The notes: a model not told the origin generated them from the sequence alone. A stretch of DNA of 64,000 nt from Actinopolyspora halophila DSM 43834 (GCF_000371785.1 NZ_AQUI01000002.1:3017276-3081275), one strand, 5' to 3'. Counted from the first letter of the stretch, positions 34,998 through 44,418 are shown. Numbers and translations: made by a program.

Positions 34998-37900
34998 CGG
35001 GTTACCTCTCGCTTCGGCACGACAACGACCACGGCCACGGGAAAGCGGTGCGGCTCCTGCTCGCGATACCGCTCGGCGATCACACCCAGCTCCCGGTCCC
35101 GCTCAGTGGCCAACCGGTCCAGCCGGTCCTGCCACTTCTGCCGGTCCCGGCGGTACTGGGCACGCTCCTCCCTACTCCGGGTGACGTCGGCACGGCTGAA
35201 CAACGCCTCCTCGGCCGCGTCCTCGTCCTCGGCCAACTTGGCCCGCAGCGCGGCCGCGAACTGGTCGATGACGGTGTTGATGCGCTCGCGCTCGGCCTGC
35301 TCGCGCTGGGCCAGCGTACGCCGCAGCGACTCCTGCCTGGTGCGGGTGCGCCAGTCGATCGCCGACAGCAGCCCGTCCCGCACCTTCGGCCAGCGGTCCG
35401 CGATCCGGTTCCACACCGGCGGCGGCACCGTACTGCCCTCGCTCAACGCGCGATCCAGGATGCCGCCGAGCGTGGTGAGGTTCTCCAGCCTGCGGAACCG
35501 CCCGTTGGCCGGGGCCCAGCCGCCCGCGTAGAGCACCTCCTCGTGCAGCCGCACGCCGTCGGCACCGACCAGCACGAACCGCGAGTAAGCCCCGACCAGC
35601 ACATCCTCCAGTCGGTCGTCATCGCTGACCACCGCGGTCACCCGCTTCAACCCGGTGTCCGCGTTGGACACCGCCGAACGCAGCAGCCCGGTGGACATGG
35701 ACACCAGCGGATGGTTCAGGTGAGCCAGCACCACGTCGTCGCGGCCCTCGGCCGCTTGCGAGTCGAAGGTCACCGGCAGCTGGCGCGGCTGCTCCTGGCG
35801 ACTCCCCCGGTCGGTGCCCGCCGGTTTCTCGGTCAACCCCTCGGTGGCCCGCGACCAGGAACCGGTCAGGGCGGGCACGTCGTACAACCCCGCGGCGGCG
35901 TGCTTGTCGTCGACGTGCTCGCGCAGCGGCTGCTGACGAGCCAGCTCCAGCGCGGTGTCGACCACGCGCTTGACGCGGCGCGGGGTGGTGCCGAGCTTGT
36001 CCACGGTCTGGTCCAGATTGCTGCGCAGCTTGCGGACCTGCTCGCCAACGTTCGACTCGGACACGAGCGCGCCCCGCTTCGCGCCGGAAGTCGCCCCGGC
36101 GCTTTCCACCTCGTCGTCGCGGACCGTCTCGCCGAGCATCCGACGCTGCACCTTGTCCGACAGCACCGCGTTGACCGAACCCAGGTCCTCCTCCATGCGG
36201 ACGACCTTGCCCGCCACGCGGGACAGGAACTCCAGATCGGCCTCGTAGGAGTCGACCTTGCCGTCCCAACCGGTGCCGACGAAGTGCCGGATCTCGGGAG
36301 TGCTGGTCTGCCCGTAGCGGTCGATACGGCCGATGCGCTGTTCCAGCTTGTTCGGGTTGAACGGGATGTCGTAGTTGACCAGCCGGTGGCAGTGCCGCTG
36401 CAGGTCGATGCCCTCGCTGGCCGCGTCGGTGGCCAGCAGGATGCGCACCGGGTGCTCGCTCGGATCCTTCTGGAACGCCAGCCGCAGCCGCTCGCGGTCA
36501 TCGGTGCCCATGCCGCCGTGCAGCTCGGCCAGGGCGGTGCCGCCGAGGCCCTCCTGGCGCAGCAGGTTGGCCAACCACTGCTGGGTGTCGCGGTACTCGG
36601 TGAACACCACGATGCGCTCGTTGGTCCAGTCCCGGTCCGGCTTGCACACGCCTTCGAGGTGGTTGATCAGCTCGCGGGCCTTGGCGTCCGGCTGGGCCTC
36701 GTGGGACAGCGCCCACTCCTCCATGCGCTCCAGCAGCCCGACCTCGTCCTGCTCGGCGTCCGGCTGCAGCGGGCGGGTGCGGTCCAGCGCGTCGTCCTCG
36801 GCCTCGGCCAGGCGCTCGTCGTCGTAGGTGGCCAGCTCGTCGAAGAAGTCCTCCATCCACTCGGGAACCTCGTCGCCGGCCGAGGCCGAGCCGGACCGCG
36901 AGCGCAGCGTGTCCAGATACACCCGCACGGTGTGAGCGAACGCCGCCGGGCTGGAGAACAGGCGCTTCTTCAGCAGCAGCGTCACCAGATCGGTGGCCTT
37001 GCGCCCGCTCCGGGAGTCGAGCTTGCCGCGGCGCAGCTCGGAGAACCGGCGCAACAGGCCGTGGATCTCGCGCTCGCTGTCCGGGTACTGCACCGGGATG
37101 GCCGTGGCGTGGCGCCCGTAGAAGCGCGGAGTGCCCTCGGCGTCGGTGATGTCGCTCTTCAGCCGCCGCACCACCGTCTCGTCCACGGCCTTGCCGTCCG
37201 GCTCCACACCCCGGGCGAAGCGCTGGTCGTCGAGGATCTCCAGCAGCGCGGTGAACGAGGCCTGATAGCCGTTGTGCGGGGTGGCCGACAGGAACAGCCG
37301 ATGCGTGAAGTGCGGGGCCAGCGTGCGGATCAGCTTGGTCTGCTGCGAGTCGACGGCATAGACCTGCTTCGGCGCGGCCGGGGCGACGTGGTGGGCCTCG
37401 TCGAGCACGAGCAGGTCGAAAGTACGCGGATAGGTGGGCCCGCCCGCGGGCAGCACCTCGCCCAGCAGCCGCTGGGCCTTCGCCCCGCGCAGCCAGGGCA
37501 GGCTGACGATGGCCCTGGGGAAGATGTTGAACGGGTTGGCCGCGCTGCCGTACTCGCGGCGCACCCGCGCGCAGCACTCCGAATCGATGATCGTGAAGTC
37601 CAGGCCGAACTTCTCGGCCATCTCGTCGCGCCACTTGGAGGTCAACCCGGCCGGGCAGACGATCATGATCCGCTTGCTGCGCTGGCGCAGCAGCAGCTCC
37701 TGGGCCACCAGCCCGGCCTCGACGGTCTTGCCCAGGCCCACGTCGTCAGCCAGCAGCAGGTTCACGCGCGGGGAGTCCATGGCGCGGGCGACCGGTTCGA
37801 GCTGGTAGTCCTCGATGGCCACCCCCGAGCGGAACGGGGCCTGCAGGGTTTTGACATCGGCCGAGGTCACCGCCGACCAGCGCACCGCGTCCAAAAACGC

Positions 37901-38146
37901 GGCCAGCCGCTCCGGCGGGTCGAAGTCCCCGGCGGGCAGCTCCGGCAGCGAGCCGGCGGGCAGCACCTGCCTGCCCGGTTCGAGCTCCCAGAGCACCTCC
38001 AGCGTCTCGCCGTAGCGGCCGTCCTCGACGCTCTGCAGCCCAACCAGGGTGCTGCTCTCGCCCTGGTCGATCTCGCTGACGACCCACTTCTGCCCCCGGA
38101 CCGACACCAGCGCACCGGTTTCCAGGCCCTCACTCGTTGTTGTCAT
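34994..38146 (-). CDS. drmD: DISARM class 1 SNF2-like helicase DrmD
   Basis: A 1050-residue SNF2-family ATPase. LLADDVGLGKTVEAGL (about 134), LLVLDEAHHVAP (DEAH, about 249), FLSATPHNGY, and the C-terminal helicase domain with LLATDAASEGIDLQ and QRIGRIDRYGQ (about 609). Its presence next to drmMI defines class 1 DISARM. ATG 38146 has GAGGGAAG 3-5 bases upstream. Probable -10 TAGGCT in the upstream spacer. First gene of the drmD-drmMI unit. Confidence 0.93.
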   Translation of the reverse strand: MTTTSEGLETGALVSVRGQKWVVSEIDQGESSTLVGLQSVEDGRYGETLEVLWELEPGRQVLPAGSLPELPAGDFDPPERLAAFLDAVRWSAVTSADVKTLQAPFRSGVAIEDYQLEPVARAMDSPRVNLLLADDVGLGKTVEAGLVAQELLLRQRSKRIMIVCPAGLTSKWRDEMAEKFGLDFTIIDSECCARVRREYGSAANPFNIFPRAIVSLPWLRGAKAQRLLGEVLPAGGPTYPRTFDLLVLDEAHHVAPAAPKQVYAVDSQQTKLIRTLAPHFTHRLFLSATPHNGYQASFTALLEILDDQRFARGVEPDGKAVDETVVRRLKSDITDAEGTPRFYGRHATAIPVQYPDSEREIHGLLRRFSELRRGKLDSRSGRKATDLVTLLLKKRLFSSPAAFAHTVRVYLDTLRSRSGSASAGDEVPEWMEDFFDELATYDDERLAEAEDDALDRTRPLQPDAEQDEVGLLERMEEWALSHEAQPDAKARELINHLEGVCKPDRDWTNERIVVFTEYRDTQQWLANLLRQEGLGGTALAELHGGMGTDDRERLRLAFQKDPSEHPVRILLATDAASEGIDLQRHCHRLVNYDIPFNPNKLEQRIGRIDRYGQTSTPEIRHFVGTGWDGKVDSYEADLEFLSRVAGKVVRMEEDLGSVNAVLSDKVQRRMLGETVRDDEVESAGATSGAKRGALVSESNVGEQVRKLRSNLDQTVDKLGTTPRRVKRVVDTALELARQQPLREHVDDKHAAAGLYDVPALTGSWSRATEGLTEKPAGTDRGSRQEQPRQLPVTFDSQAAEGRDDVVLAHLNHPLVSMSTGLLRSAVSNADTGLKRVTAVVSDDDRLEDVLVGAYSRFVLVGADGVRLHEEVLYAGGWAPANGRFRRLENLTTLGGILDRALSEGSTVPPPVWNRIADRWPKVRDGLLSAIDWRTRTRQESLRRTLAQREQAERERINTVIDQFAAALRAKLAEDEDAAEEALFSRADVTRSREERAQYRRDRQKWQDRLDRLATERDRELGVIAERYREQEPHRFPVAVVVVVPKREVTR

Positions 38147-38626
38147 CGACTTCCCTCGACCGGGTTGTGCTCCCCACAGCTGTCGCGTGGCTGCGACCGA
38201 CCGAAAGCCTACTGACTGTCGATCTTTCAGTCACCGAGTTTGTGTATCGAGTTCACAACGAAAGCGGACGGCGCGACCGGACACGGTCGGCACTCGCCGG
38301 GAGTACGTCGCGGATCCGCTGCGCGCGATTGTTCTCCAGGGGGGAGTCGCCACAGCCGCGCTATTCGTTTCACGTCGCTTCACGGCGGTACGTGAACAAC
38401 GGCCGCGGTCGTGTCCCACTCACCCGGACACCCCCAGCACTACTGTCGCTGCGTCGAAACACGCCCCCACTCACTCGAACGGCGACGTCGCACAGCGTAC
38501 TCCCCCGATCACGATCGGCGAGAATCCCCCGGATCCGTCACGCGACCGTGCCCGGCGCGACCTTTCCCGGCGCTGCGGTCTCCACTGAAACAAACCGGGG
38601 GCTGATTGTTTGCAGCCGTAATACGG
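38147..38626. other. Spacer upstream of drmD
   Basis: About 480 bases without a convincing gene. Near 38200 the minus strand offers TGACTG-16-TAGGCT as a promoter for drmD. The rest shows only short incidental frames. Confidence 0.45.
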
Positions 38627-39622
38627 CTAATCATCTCCGTTTGGTTCGGGACTGGAACGTCGAACCGGGAGATGAGCGGGCAAGGCACGGAGTCGCTCGC
38701 GCAGCTCGGATGCGTCCGTGCCGGGCCAGCGCTGTGCCTGAAGGTCTTGATCGAGAGCGATCAGACGCTGCCGTGTGGTTTCCCGCAGATGATCCGGCGG
38801 CACGGTGTCGAGTACCAATGCGGCCAGTGCGTTCGCGTCGGACGGGGCGCGGTCGGCGGCCGCCGCACGGGCGCGGATGACGATGGCAGCGGCCCATCCT
38901 CCCGAGCCGGTCGTTTTCAGTGAACGAGCGGCATCGGCATGGCTGGCAGCCTGACGGGTGTCACCAAGACGCAGTACGGATTCGGCGAGATGTTGGTGCA
39001 GTTCGGCCCGGTCGAATCCGAAGCGTCCGGGCTCGTCCGCGGCGGAGTCCATGGCTTGCTGGGCCCGGGTAGCGGCCGCGGTCGCGTCGGCGCGGCGACC
39101 GAGTGCGGCCAGGGCACGCAGCTCGCACCAGGCGGTGATCTGGGCGGTGTGCAGCGAGGTGGTGGCGTACTCGTGGGCCTGACCGGCCAGGCTCAGAGCG
39201 TCGGCCGGGCGATGTTCGAAACCGGCGACCATGGATCGGGCTCCGAGACTCCATCCGGTCAGGCGGTCTTCGCCAATGCTGGTGCCCAATCCGCAGGCCG
39301 CACCGAGAGGGGTGTGGGCCCCGGCGTAGTCGGCGCGGTGGAAGGCCAGGTTCCCCAGCAGCGCGGACAGCCATCCGGCCAGTCGCCGCAGTTCGGTCCG
39401 GTCGCGCTCGCGCTGGGATACGGTGAGCATATCGACGATCAGCCGCCGAACCCGGTGAATCTCGTCGGCCAACACGCTGGGCGCGTAACGACCGTAGTGG
39501 CTGGTGTAGTAGTCCACCGCCTGTCGCAGGTGCTCGCGGGTCTCGGGACCGCCTGCGGGTCCTTCGGCCTCGCGATGGAGCTGCACGGAGTCGGCGACGG
39601 CGATCAACGTCCGGTCGGCCAT
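38627..39622 (-). CDS. TPR-like protein lacking an HTH
   Basis: A 331-residue helical-repeat protein (LAGWLSALLGNLAFHRADYAG, ALSLAGQAHEYATTSLHTAQ, ELHQHLAESVLRLGDTRQAASHADAA), like the C-terminal part of XRE-TPR regulators of actinomycetes but without the DNA-binding domain. ATG 39622 has GAGG 7 bases upstream; a GTG one codon earlier is too close to it. It lies between drmD and the DUF397 pseudogene. Role unknown; perhaps peptide-binding or regulatory. Confidence 0.75.
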   Translation of the reverse strand: MADRTLIAVADSVQLHREAEGPAGGPETREHLRQAVDYYTSHYGRYAPSVLADEIHRVRRLIVDMLTVSQRERDRTELRRLAGWLSALLGNLAFHRADYAGAHTPLGAACGLGTSIGEDRLTGWSLGARSMVAGFEHRPADALSLAGQAHEYATTSLHTAQITAWCELRALAALGRRADATAAATRAQQAMDSAADEPGRFGFDRAELHQHLAESVLRLGDTRQAASHADAARSLKTTGSGGWAAAIVIRARAAAADRAPSDANALAALVLDTVPPDHLRETTRQRLIALDQDLQAQRWPGTDASELRERLRALPAHLPVRRSSPEPNGDD

Positions 39623-39689
39623 CACAGCCCCTCATGTCGACGATGGCGTGTGTTGACGATACCTCTCCACCTGAGGAAGTTCAGGCGTT

Positions 39690-39810
39690 GCGGCCGAGGG
39701 CGGCGCGGCGGTGCGGGACACCGAGAACCGCGCGGCCGGAATACCTCACCACCGACCACGCGCGGTGGCAGGCATTCATCGCCGCCGTCAAAACCGACCA
39801 GTTCGGCTGA
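39690..39810 (+). pseudogene. DUF397 gene fragment with frameshift
   Basis: The plus strand reads AAVRDTENRAAG, then after a one-base shift YLTTDHARWQAFIAAVKTDQFG and a stop, the typical second half of DUF397. The first half (WRKSSRS) is absent. A 14-bp stem terminator follows. Confidence 0.7.
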
Positions 39811-39826
39811 CACACCGGCCAACCGT

Positions 39827-39857
39827 GCGGCGCCCCGGAGCGGCTCCGGGGCGCCGC
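39827..39857. terminator. Terminator hairpin
   Basis: Perfect 14-bp G+C-rich stem (39827-39840 with 39844-39857, 3-base loop), 17 bases after the DUF397 fragment and 44 bases beyond the stop of the methylase fusion; it can serve both strands. Confidence 0.6.
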
Positions 39858-39900
39858 CGCATGCTCCGGCGCGGCAGTGCCGCAACCTCGAACCGAAACC

Positions 39901-42048
39901 TCACTCCGCGCCCGTCTCCCGGCCCGGCGGCAGCAGAGCACCCGAGGTCAACCCGGCGGCCATCTCCCGAGCGGTCTCCTCGGCGGCCCATCCCGCGCTC
40001 CGGGCGGCGGCACGCATGACGTGCAACTGCCGGAAGGCCCTGCCGTAGCGGCGCTGCTGCTCCGGCGGCACCAGCGGCACCCGCAGCCGCTTGGCGCTCA
40101 ACCGCATGATCGAGCTACCGGTGGTGGCACTGTGGACGTTGTCCTCCGCGCCCAGAAAACCGGCCAGAAACCACGAGTCCAACCGCTCCGGATCCGGCCG
40201 CAGCAGATGCAGGTGCCGCCCCAGCAGCGCCCCCACGTCATCCCCCGCGGCCACGCGCACCGGCACCGTCCGCAGTCCCTTCAGCACATCCGGCATGATC
40301 ACGTCACCCGCGGCGATCTCGACCGATTCGGACACCACCGTGTCCCCGGCCGAGCCGGAAACCTCCCGGTGCTCCCACACGTCCCGCGAACTCAACACCC
40401 GGCACTCCTCGGGCAACTCGACCTCCTCGGAATCCCCCGTGCGGGAAGAGGAGACCCGATGCAGCCACACCGCCCCGCCCCGGAGCAGATCGGCCACGGT
40501 CGCGGTGCGCCAGGACACCGGCTCGTCCCCCGCCGGAGGCCACTCCGGCCCACCGGCCGAATCCAGCAGCTGTCGGCCCGCCTGCCCCAGCTCCTCCCGC
40601 AGCCGCCGCACCAGCTCCTCCTGCCGCGCGGGATCGACGGCGCCGGCGGTGGTGTGCACGTGCCGCTGCGGGGTGAGATCCACGTTCTCGTCGAGCAGAT
40701 CGACCGCAGAGCGCCCGCAGGCCACCCCGGGGGCGGACTCGAAGCCCTCCGGATCGGCGGCGAAATCGCGCCAGGAGGCCAGCACCCGCTCCCGCAGCGC
40801 CGACCAGTCCAGCGCCTCACGCCCACCACCGGACTGCACACGCCCCGCCGAATCCCCCCGCACCGCCGCATCGGCCGGGGTGTGCACGAACAACACCGGA
40901 GCGATCTCCCTGCGATCCGGATCGGGCGCGGCCAACACCCACAGGTGCAGCCCCAGGTGCGGCGGCGAGGCCGCCCCGGCGGGCAAGGCCACCACCGCCC
41001 GCAACGCCCCGGAGCGCACCAGCTCGGAACGGATGCGCCGCCCCGAAGCACGCTCGGCCACCCCCGGCGGCAACAGCAGTACCGCCCGTCCACCCGGTTC
41101 GAGATGAGTCAGGCAGTGCTGCACCCAGGCCAGCTCCGACTCCGACTTCGGCGGAACCCCGAACACCCAGCGGGGATCGTAAGCCACCTCCTCGTGGCCC
41201 CAGTCCCGTATCCCGTACGGCGGGCTGCACACCACCCCCTCGGCGCGTAGCGCCGGGAAAGCGTCCGAACGGAAACTGTCGCCCGGACGCACCACGCTGT
41301 CGACCCCGGGGGCCTCCGTGCCCAACCGCACCGAGGTCACCCCCACCTGGGAATCCACCACGTCCTGGCCGAACAGCTCCCCCGCACCCGCCCGGGCCGC
41401 AGCCAACAGCAGACCGCCGTAGCCGCAGGCCGGGTCGAACACCCGCGTCGGCGCCACCTCCCGGCTCTCCGCCAGCAGCCGCACCATCAACTCGGCCAGC
41501 TGCGGCGGGGTGGCCGCCGTTCCGGTGCTCGGATCCTCGGCCAACACCTCGGTCAGCACCTCCACCACGACGGCGAGCCCGTCGGTGGCCGCGCTCTCCA
41601 GCAACGGCCCCAGCACTGCCGCCGGATAATCCGCCACCGACTGCGGCTCCACCCCCGGAACCTCCGCGAGCCACCGCCCCAGCGACCGGGACAGCGCCTC
41701 GACCCGCTCGTGCTCGGCCGAACGCGCGATCCCGGCGAGTTCGGCCTCGTCGAGACCGGCCAGGGCGGAGACCAGCGGCAACAACCGGACGACGAGCTCC
41801 CGCTCATCCTCGTCGGCCACGCGCACGGCGGCACGCAGCTCTTCGTAGGAGGTGCGCTGCGGAAGTTGGCCCCGCTCAGCCAACCACTCCCGCACCCGCT
41901 CGGCGTCGTAAGCGGGGCTGGTCTCGGTCCCACCCACGGGGTCCGGGAAATCCGGGTGGCGACGGCGCCAGTTGCTGACCGTGGCCCGGGTCACCCCGGC
42001 CATCCGGGAGATCTCGGCTGCGGTCACCTGCGCTGCTGATCGGGGCAT
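39901..42048 (-). CDS. Second HTH-methylase-specificity fusion with Ser-Pro-Pro motif
   Basis: A 715-residue paralogue of the protein at 13301-15358. HTH (AAEISRMAGVTRATVSNWRR), HsdM-like core with motif I DPACGYGGLLLAAA (about 203) and motif IV CSPPYGIRDWG (about 275), WVFGVPPKSESELAWVQHC, and an HsdS-like C-terminal recognition half (DVIMPDVLKGLRTVPV, LRVPLVPPEQQRRYGRAF). As in its paralogue, Ser replaces the catalytic Asn of NPPY. ATG 42048 has AGGA 7 bases upstream. Divergent from the DndB-like gene across 175 bases. Confidence 0.85.
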   Translation of the reverse strand: MPRSAAQVTAAEISRMAGVTRATVSNWRRRHPDFPDPVGGTETSPAYDAERVREWLAERGQLPQRTSYEELRAAVRVADEDERELVVRLLPLVSALAGLDEAELAGIARSAEHERVEALSRSLGRWLAEVPGVEPQSVADYPAAVLGPLLESAATDGLAVVVEVLTEVLAEDPSTGTAATPPQLAELMVRLLAESREVAPTRVFDPACGYGGLLLAAARAGAGELFGQDVVDSQVGVTSVRLGTEAPGVDSVVRPGDSFRSDAFPALRAEGVVCSPPYGIRDWGHEEVAYDPRWVFGVPPKSESELAWVQHCLTHLEPGGRAVLLLPPGVAERASGRRIRSELVRSGALRAVVALPAGAASPPHLGLHLWVLAAPDPDRREIAPVLFVHTPADAAVRGDSAGRVQSGGGREALDWSALRERVLASWRDFAADPEGFESAPGVACGRSAVDLLDENVDLTPQRHVHTTAGAVDPARQEELVRRLREELGQAGRQLLDSAGGPEWPPAGDEPVSWRTATVADLLRGGAVWLHRVSSSRTGDSEEVELPEECRVLSSRDVWEHREVSGSAGDTVVSESVEIAAGDVIMPDVLKGLRTVPVRVAAGDDVGALLGRHLHLLRPDPERLDSWFLAGFLGAEDNVHSATTGSSIMRLSAKRLRVPLVPPEQQRRYGRAFRQLHVMRAAARSAGWAAEETAREMAAGLTSGALLPPGRETGAE

Positions 42049-42087
42049 CACGACGTCCTGTCTCGCTGCGGGCTTTGCACTGTAAAC

Positions 42088-42126
42088 AGCCTACAACACC
42101 AATCAATCCTGTTAACTTGTTTGACA
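42088..42126. promoter_or_regulatory. Divergent promoter region, methylase fusion and DndB-like gene
   Basis: An A+T-rich island. On the minus strand TTAACA (42110-42115), 16 bases, TAGGCT (42088-42093) forms a good promoter for the methylase gene. On the plus strand TTGACA (42121-42126) is a -35 candidate for the DndB-like gene, but no good -10 lies at the right distance. Confidence 0.5.
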
Positions 42127-42223
42127 GTGCTTTCAGTTCATGCTTTCCTAATCATGCTTTCATCGCGAGCTGGTCGCCGGCACGGCCGCATCCCCGCAAC
42201 CGCACCGTCCCGACAGGAGAGTC

Positions 42224-43450
42224 ATGTCCATCCCCATGCCCACCGACGAAGTCGAAGGCATCCGGCTGCACGTCACCCCGTTCCGTCCGAACGCGGTGAT
42301 CGGCACCCTCGGCCTGTCCACCCTGCTCCAGCTCGTGCCCTCCCCGAAGGCCCAGGAGAACCAGCAGGCGCTCAAACACGCCTCCGGCACGCTGCGCAGG
42401 CACGCCGAGGTGCGCGGGCTGGTCCAGCGGATGCTCAAATCCACCAACAAGGGCCGCAACGTCACCTCCTACGCCGGCTACATCGCCTCGGGCGTGAAAG
42501 ACGAACTCGGCGCGGCCTGGTCCACTCCCCCGGTCACGCTCTGGCTCGGCGGCAAACTCTCCTCGATCAGCGAGGAACTCGTCCCCGGGACCGGCATCCG
42601 CACCGTCTCGGTCGCCCCGGGCTCACCCGTGGTCGCCATCGACGGGGAAACCCAGGTCGCCGCCTGGCACGAACTCCACGACTCCCCGGAGCGCTACGGC
42701 CTCAGCGTCGAAGCCCTGGCCGGTGTGCGGGTGCCCTTCGAACTGTTCTGGGGCATCGAGGTCCAGGACGCGCGCCAGATCTTCTACGACCGCAACGTCG
42801 AAGGCATCCCCGTGACCAAGAACCTGGCGATGTCGATGGACCAGCGCGACTTCGGCACCCACCTGGCCCACCGGGTGATCGACAACGTCCGGATCGAGCA
42901 CAACGGCAAGACCGTCCCGTTCGGCAAGTTCGTCGAAACCCGCAGCAGGCAACTCAAGAACTCCGCCCCCGAAGTGGTCACCCTGTCCGCGCTGCGCGTG
43001 CTGGTCATCTGCACGCTGTTCGGCCGGGGCGGGCTCGCGCGCTCCGGCTCGACGCTGCGGGAGGAGGAACTTCCCGAAGGCGTCACCCCCGAACACGCGA
43101 GCAGGCGAGTCGTACCGCTACTGTCGATGATCATCTCCGAACTGAACGAACACTTCGTCGCCCGCACGGCCATCTCCACCCCGGCCGTGCTGGCCGGAAT
43201 CGGCATCGCCGCGCACCAGGTCACCGGCTGGGCCACGGCGGGCAACCACCTCACCGACGAGGAACTGCTCGACCTGCTGACCACGGTGCGCTGGGAACGC
43301 GAAGCCCGGTACTGGCACGGCGTCGCGGGCAGCGCCAACGCCAAAGGCACGTTGAACTTCGGCGGCGGCGCCAAGGACGCCGGAGGCCGCGTCGCCGACG
43401 CCATCGTGCACCCCGACACCGAATACGGCCGCAAGATTCGCGGCCGGTAA
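42224..43450 (+). CDS. DndB/DGQHR-like protein
   Basis: A 408-residue protein of the DndB/DGQHR type. The characteristic strand-turn appears as PVVAIDGETQVAAWHEL (about 140), where canonical DndB has DGQHR: Gln-His-Arg are replaced by Glu-Thr-Gln. Other family features are VPFELFWGI, RNVEGIPVTKNLAMSMDQRD and a helical C-terminus. DndB regulates DNA phosphorothioation. No dndA/C/D/E is present, so this is probably a stand-alone partner of the divergent methylase fusion. Near the ATG, GACAGGAG is 5 bases upstream. Confidence 0.75.
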   Translation: MSIPMPTDEVEGIRLHVTPFRPNAVIGTLGLSTLLQLVPSPKAQENQQALKHASGTLRRHAEVRGLVQRMLKSTNKGRNVTSYAGYIASGVKDELGAAWSTPPVTLWLGGKLSSISEELVPGTGIRTVSVAPGSPVVAIDGETQVAAWHELHDSPERYGLSVEALAGVRVPFELFWGIEVQDARQIFYDRNVEGIPVTKNLAMSMDQRDFGTHLAHRVIDNVRIEHNGKTVPFGKFVETRSRQLKNSAPEVVTLSALRVLVICTLFGRGGLARSGSTLREEELPEGVTPEHASRRVVPLLSMIISELNEHFVARTAISTPAVLAGIGIAAHQVTGWATAGNHLTDEELLDLLTTVRWEREARYWHGVAGSANAKGTLNFGGGAKDAGGRVADAIVHPDTEYGRKIRGR

Positions 43451-43548
43451 CCGGCGATTACACCCCGAAATTCCCACGAACGCACTCCAGAAACAGCGGT
43501 GTGCCCACCCGGGCGCGCCGTTTCCGTCCGGAAAGGAAACCAACGACA

Positions 43549-44361
43549 ATGACCGAACCGCAACAGCCACAAACACCGCAGCCGCCGCAGCAGCCACAAG
43601 CACCGCAGCCACCGCAGCCGCCACAGCGCCTGAAGCCCAAATTCAGCGGGATGGCCTGGGCGAGCCTGATCCTCGGCATCATCGGGATGTGCGGCTCCCC
43701 GATACCGATCCTGAACAACCTGACGGCGGTAGCCGCCTTCGTCGGCGTGATCCTCGGCGCCATCGCCCTGTTCGGCGGCAAGAAAACCGTGGCAGGCATC
43801 GGTACCGGACTGGGCGTGCTGGCCATCGTCATCACCGTGATCCTGCAGGGCATGATGGTGCGCGAACTGGACAAGGCCCTCGACCAGGGCGGAACCGGCA
43901 CCGGGACGAACTCCTCCGCCTCCGCCACCCCGGGATCCGGCTCCGGGTCCGGTTCGAACTCCGGATCGGACTCCACCGTGCGGCTCGACTTCGGCCAGGA
44001 GCACAGCTGGTCGGGCGGAGAAACGATCTCCATCTCGAAACCGACCCCCTACGAATCGGACAGCCAGTTCCTCCAGCCGAGTGAGGGCAACAGATACATC
44101 CAGTTCGACGTGCGGGTGACCAACAACGGCGACGACGAGTACAACGTCGGTTCCTCCTCGATCACCGTCCAGCACAACGGCCAGGTCGCCCAGCAGAACT
44201 ACGCAGCAGGCGACCAGTTCCCGAACACCCAGCTCCCGCCCGGGGGCAGCGTCACTTACACGATGGTGTTCGAGATCGGTCAGCAGACGGGCAAGCTGCA
44301 GGTCAGCGTCGAACCGAACGTGTTCGCCACCGAGACGATCTACTTCTCCGGCCAGGTATGA
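43549..44361 (+). CDS. Membrane-anchored DUF4190/DUF4352-type protein
   Basis: A 270-residue protein. A Pro/Gln-rich N-terminus (residues 1-30), two membrane helices (about 36-58 and 62-105: MAWASLILGIIGMCG, GVILGAIALFGG, LAIVITVILQG), a Gly/Ser linker (about 118-140), then an extracellular immunoglobulin-like DUF4352 domain (RYIQFDVRVTNNGDDEYNVG, LPPGGSVTYTMVFEI). The AAAGGAAACC site precedes the ATG. Follows the DndB-like gene by 98 bases; ordinary envelope protein. Confidence 0.75.
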   Translation: MTEPQQPQTPQPPQQPQAPQPPQPPQRLKPKFSGMAWASLILGIIGMCGSPIPILNNLTAVAAFVGVILGAIALFGGKKTVAGIGTGLGVLAIVITVILQGMMVRELDKALDQGGTGTGTNSSASATPGSGSGSGSNSGSDSTVRLDFGQEHSWSGGETISISKPTPYESDSQFLQPSEGNRYIQFDVRVTNNGDDEYNVGSSSITVQHNGQVAQQNYAAGDQFPNTQLPPGGSVTYTMVFEIGQQTGKLQVSVEPNVFATETIYFSGQV

Positions 44362-44379
44362 CCCCCGGCTGAGCCGACA

Positions 44380-44418
44380 GTGCGCCCGCTCCGACGCTGC
44401 TTCCGGTAGCGGGCGCAC
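44380..44418 (+). terminator. Terminator hairpin after the DUF4352 gene
   Basis: Perfect 11-bp stem (44380-44390 with 44408-44418) with a 17-base loop, 19 bases after the stop. Confidence 0.5.

Noticed and set aside
32241..38215. Long plus-strand frames of about 1000 codons opposite drmMI and drmD
   Set aside because: Shadows of genes with clear helicase and methylase motifs.
42224..43450. Phosphorothioation (Dnd) operon
   Set aside because: Only a DndB-like protein is present; the cysteine desulfurase and DndC/D/E proteins are missing.
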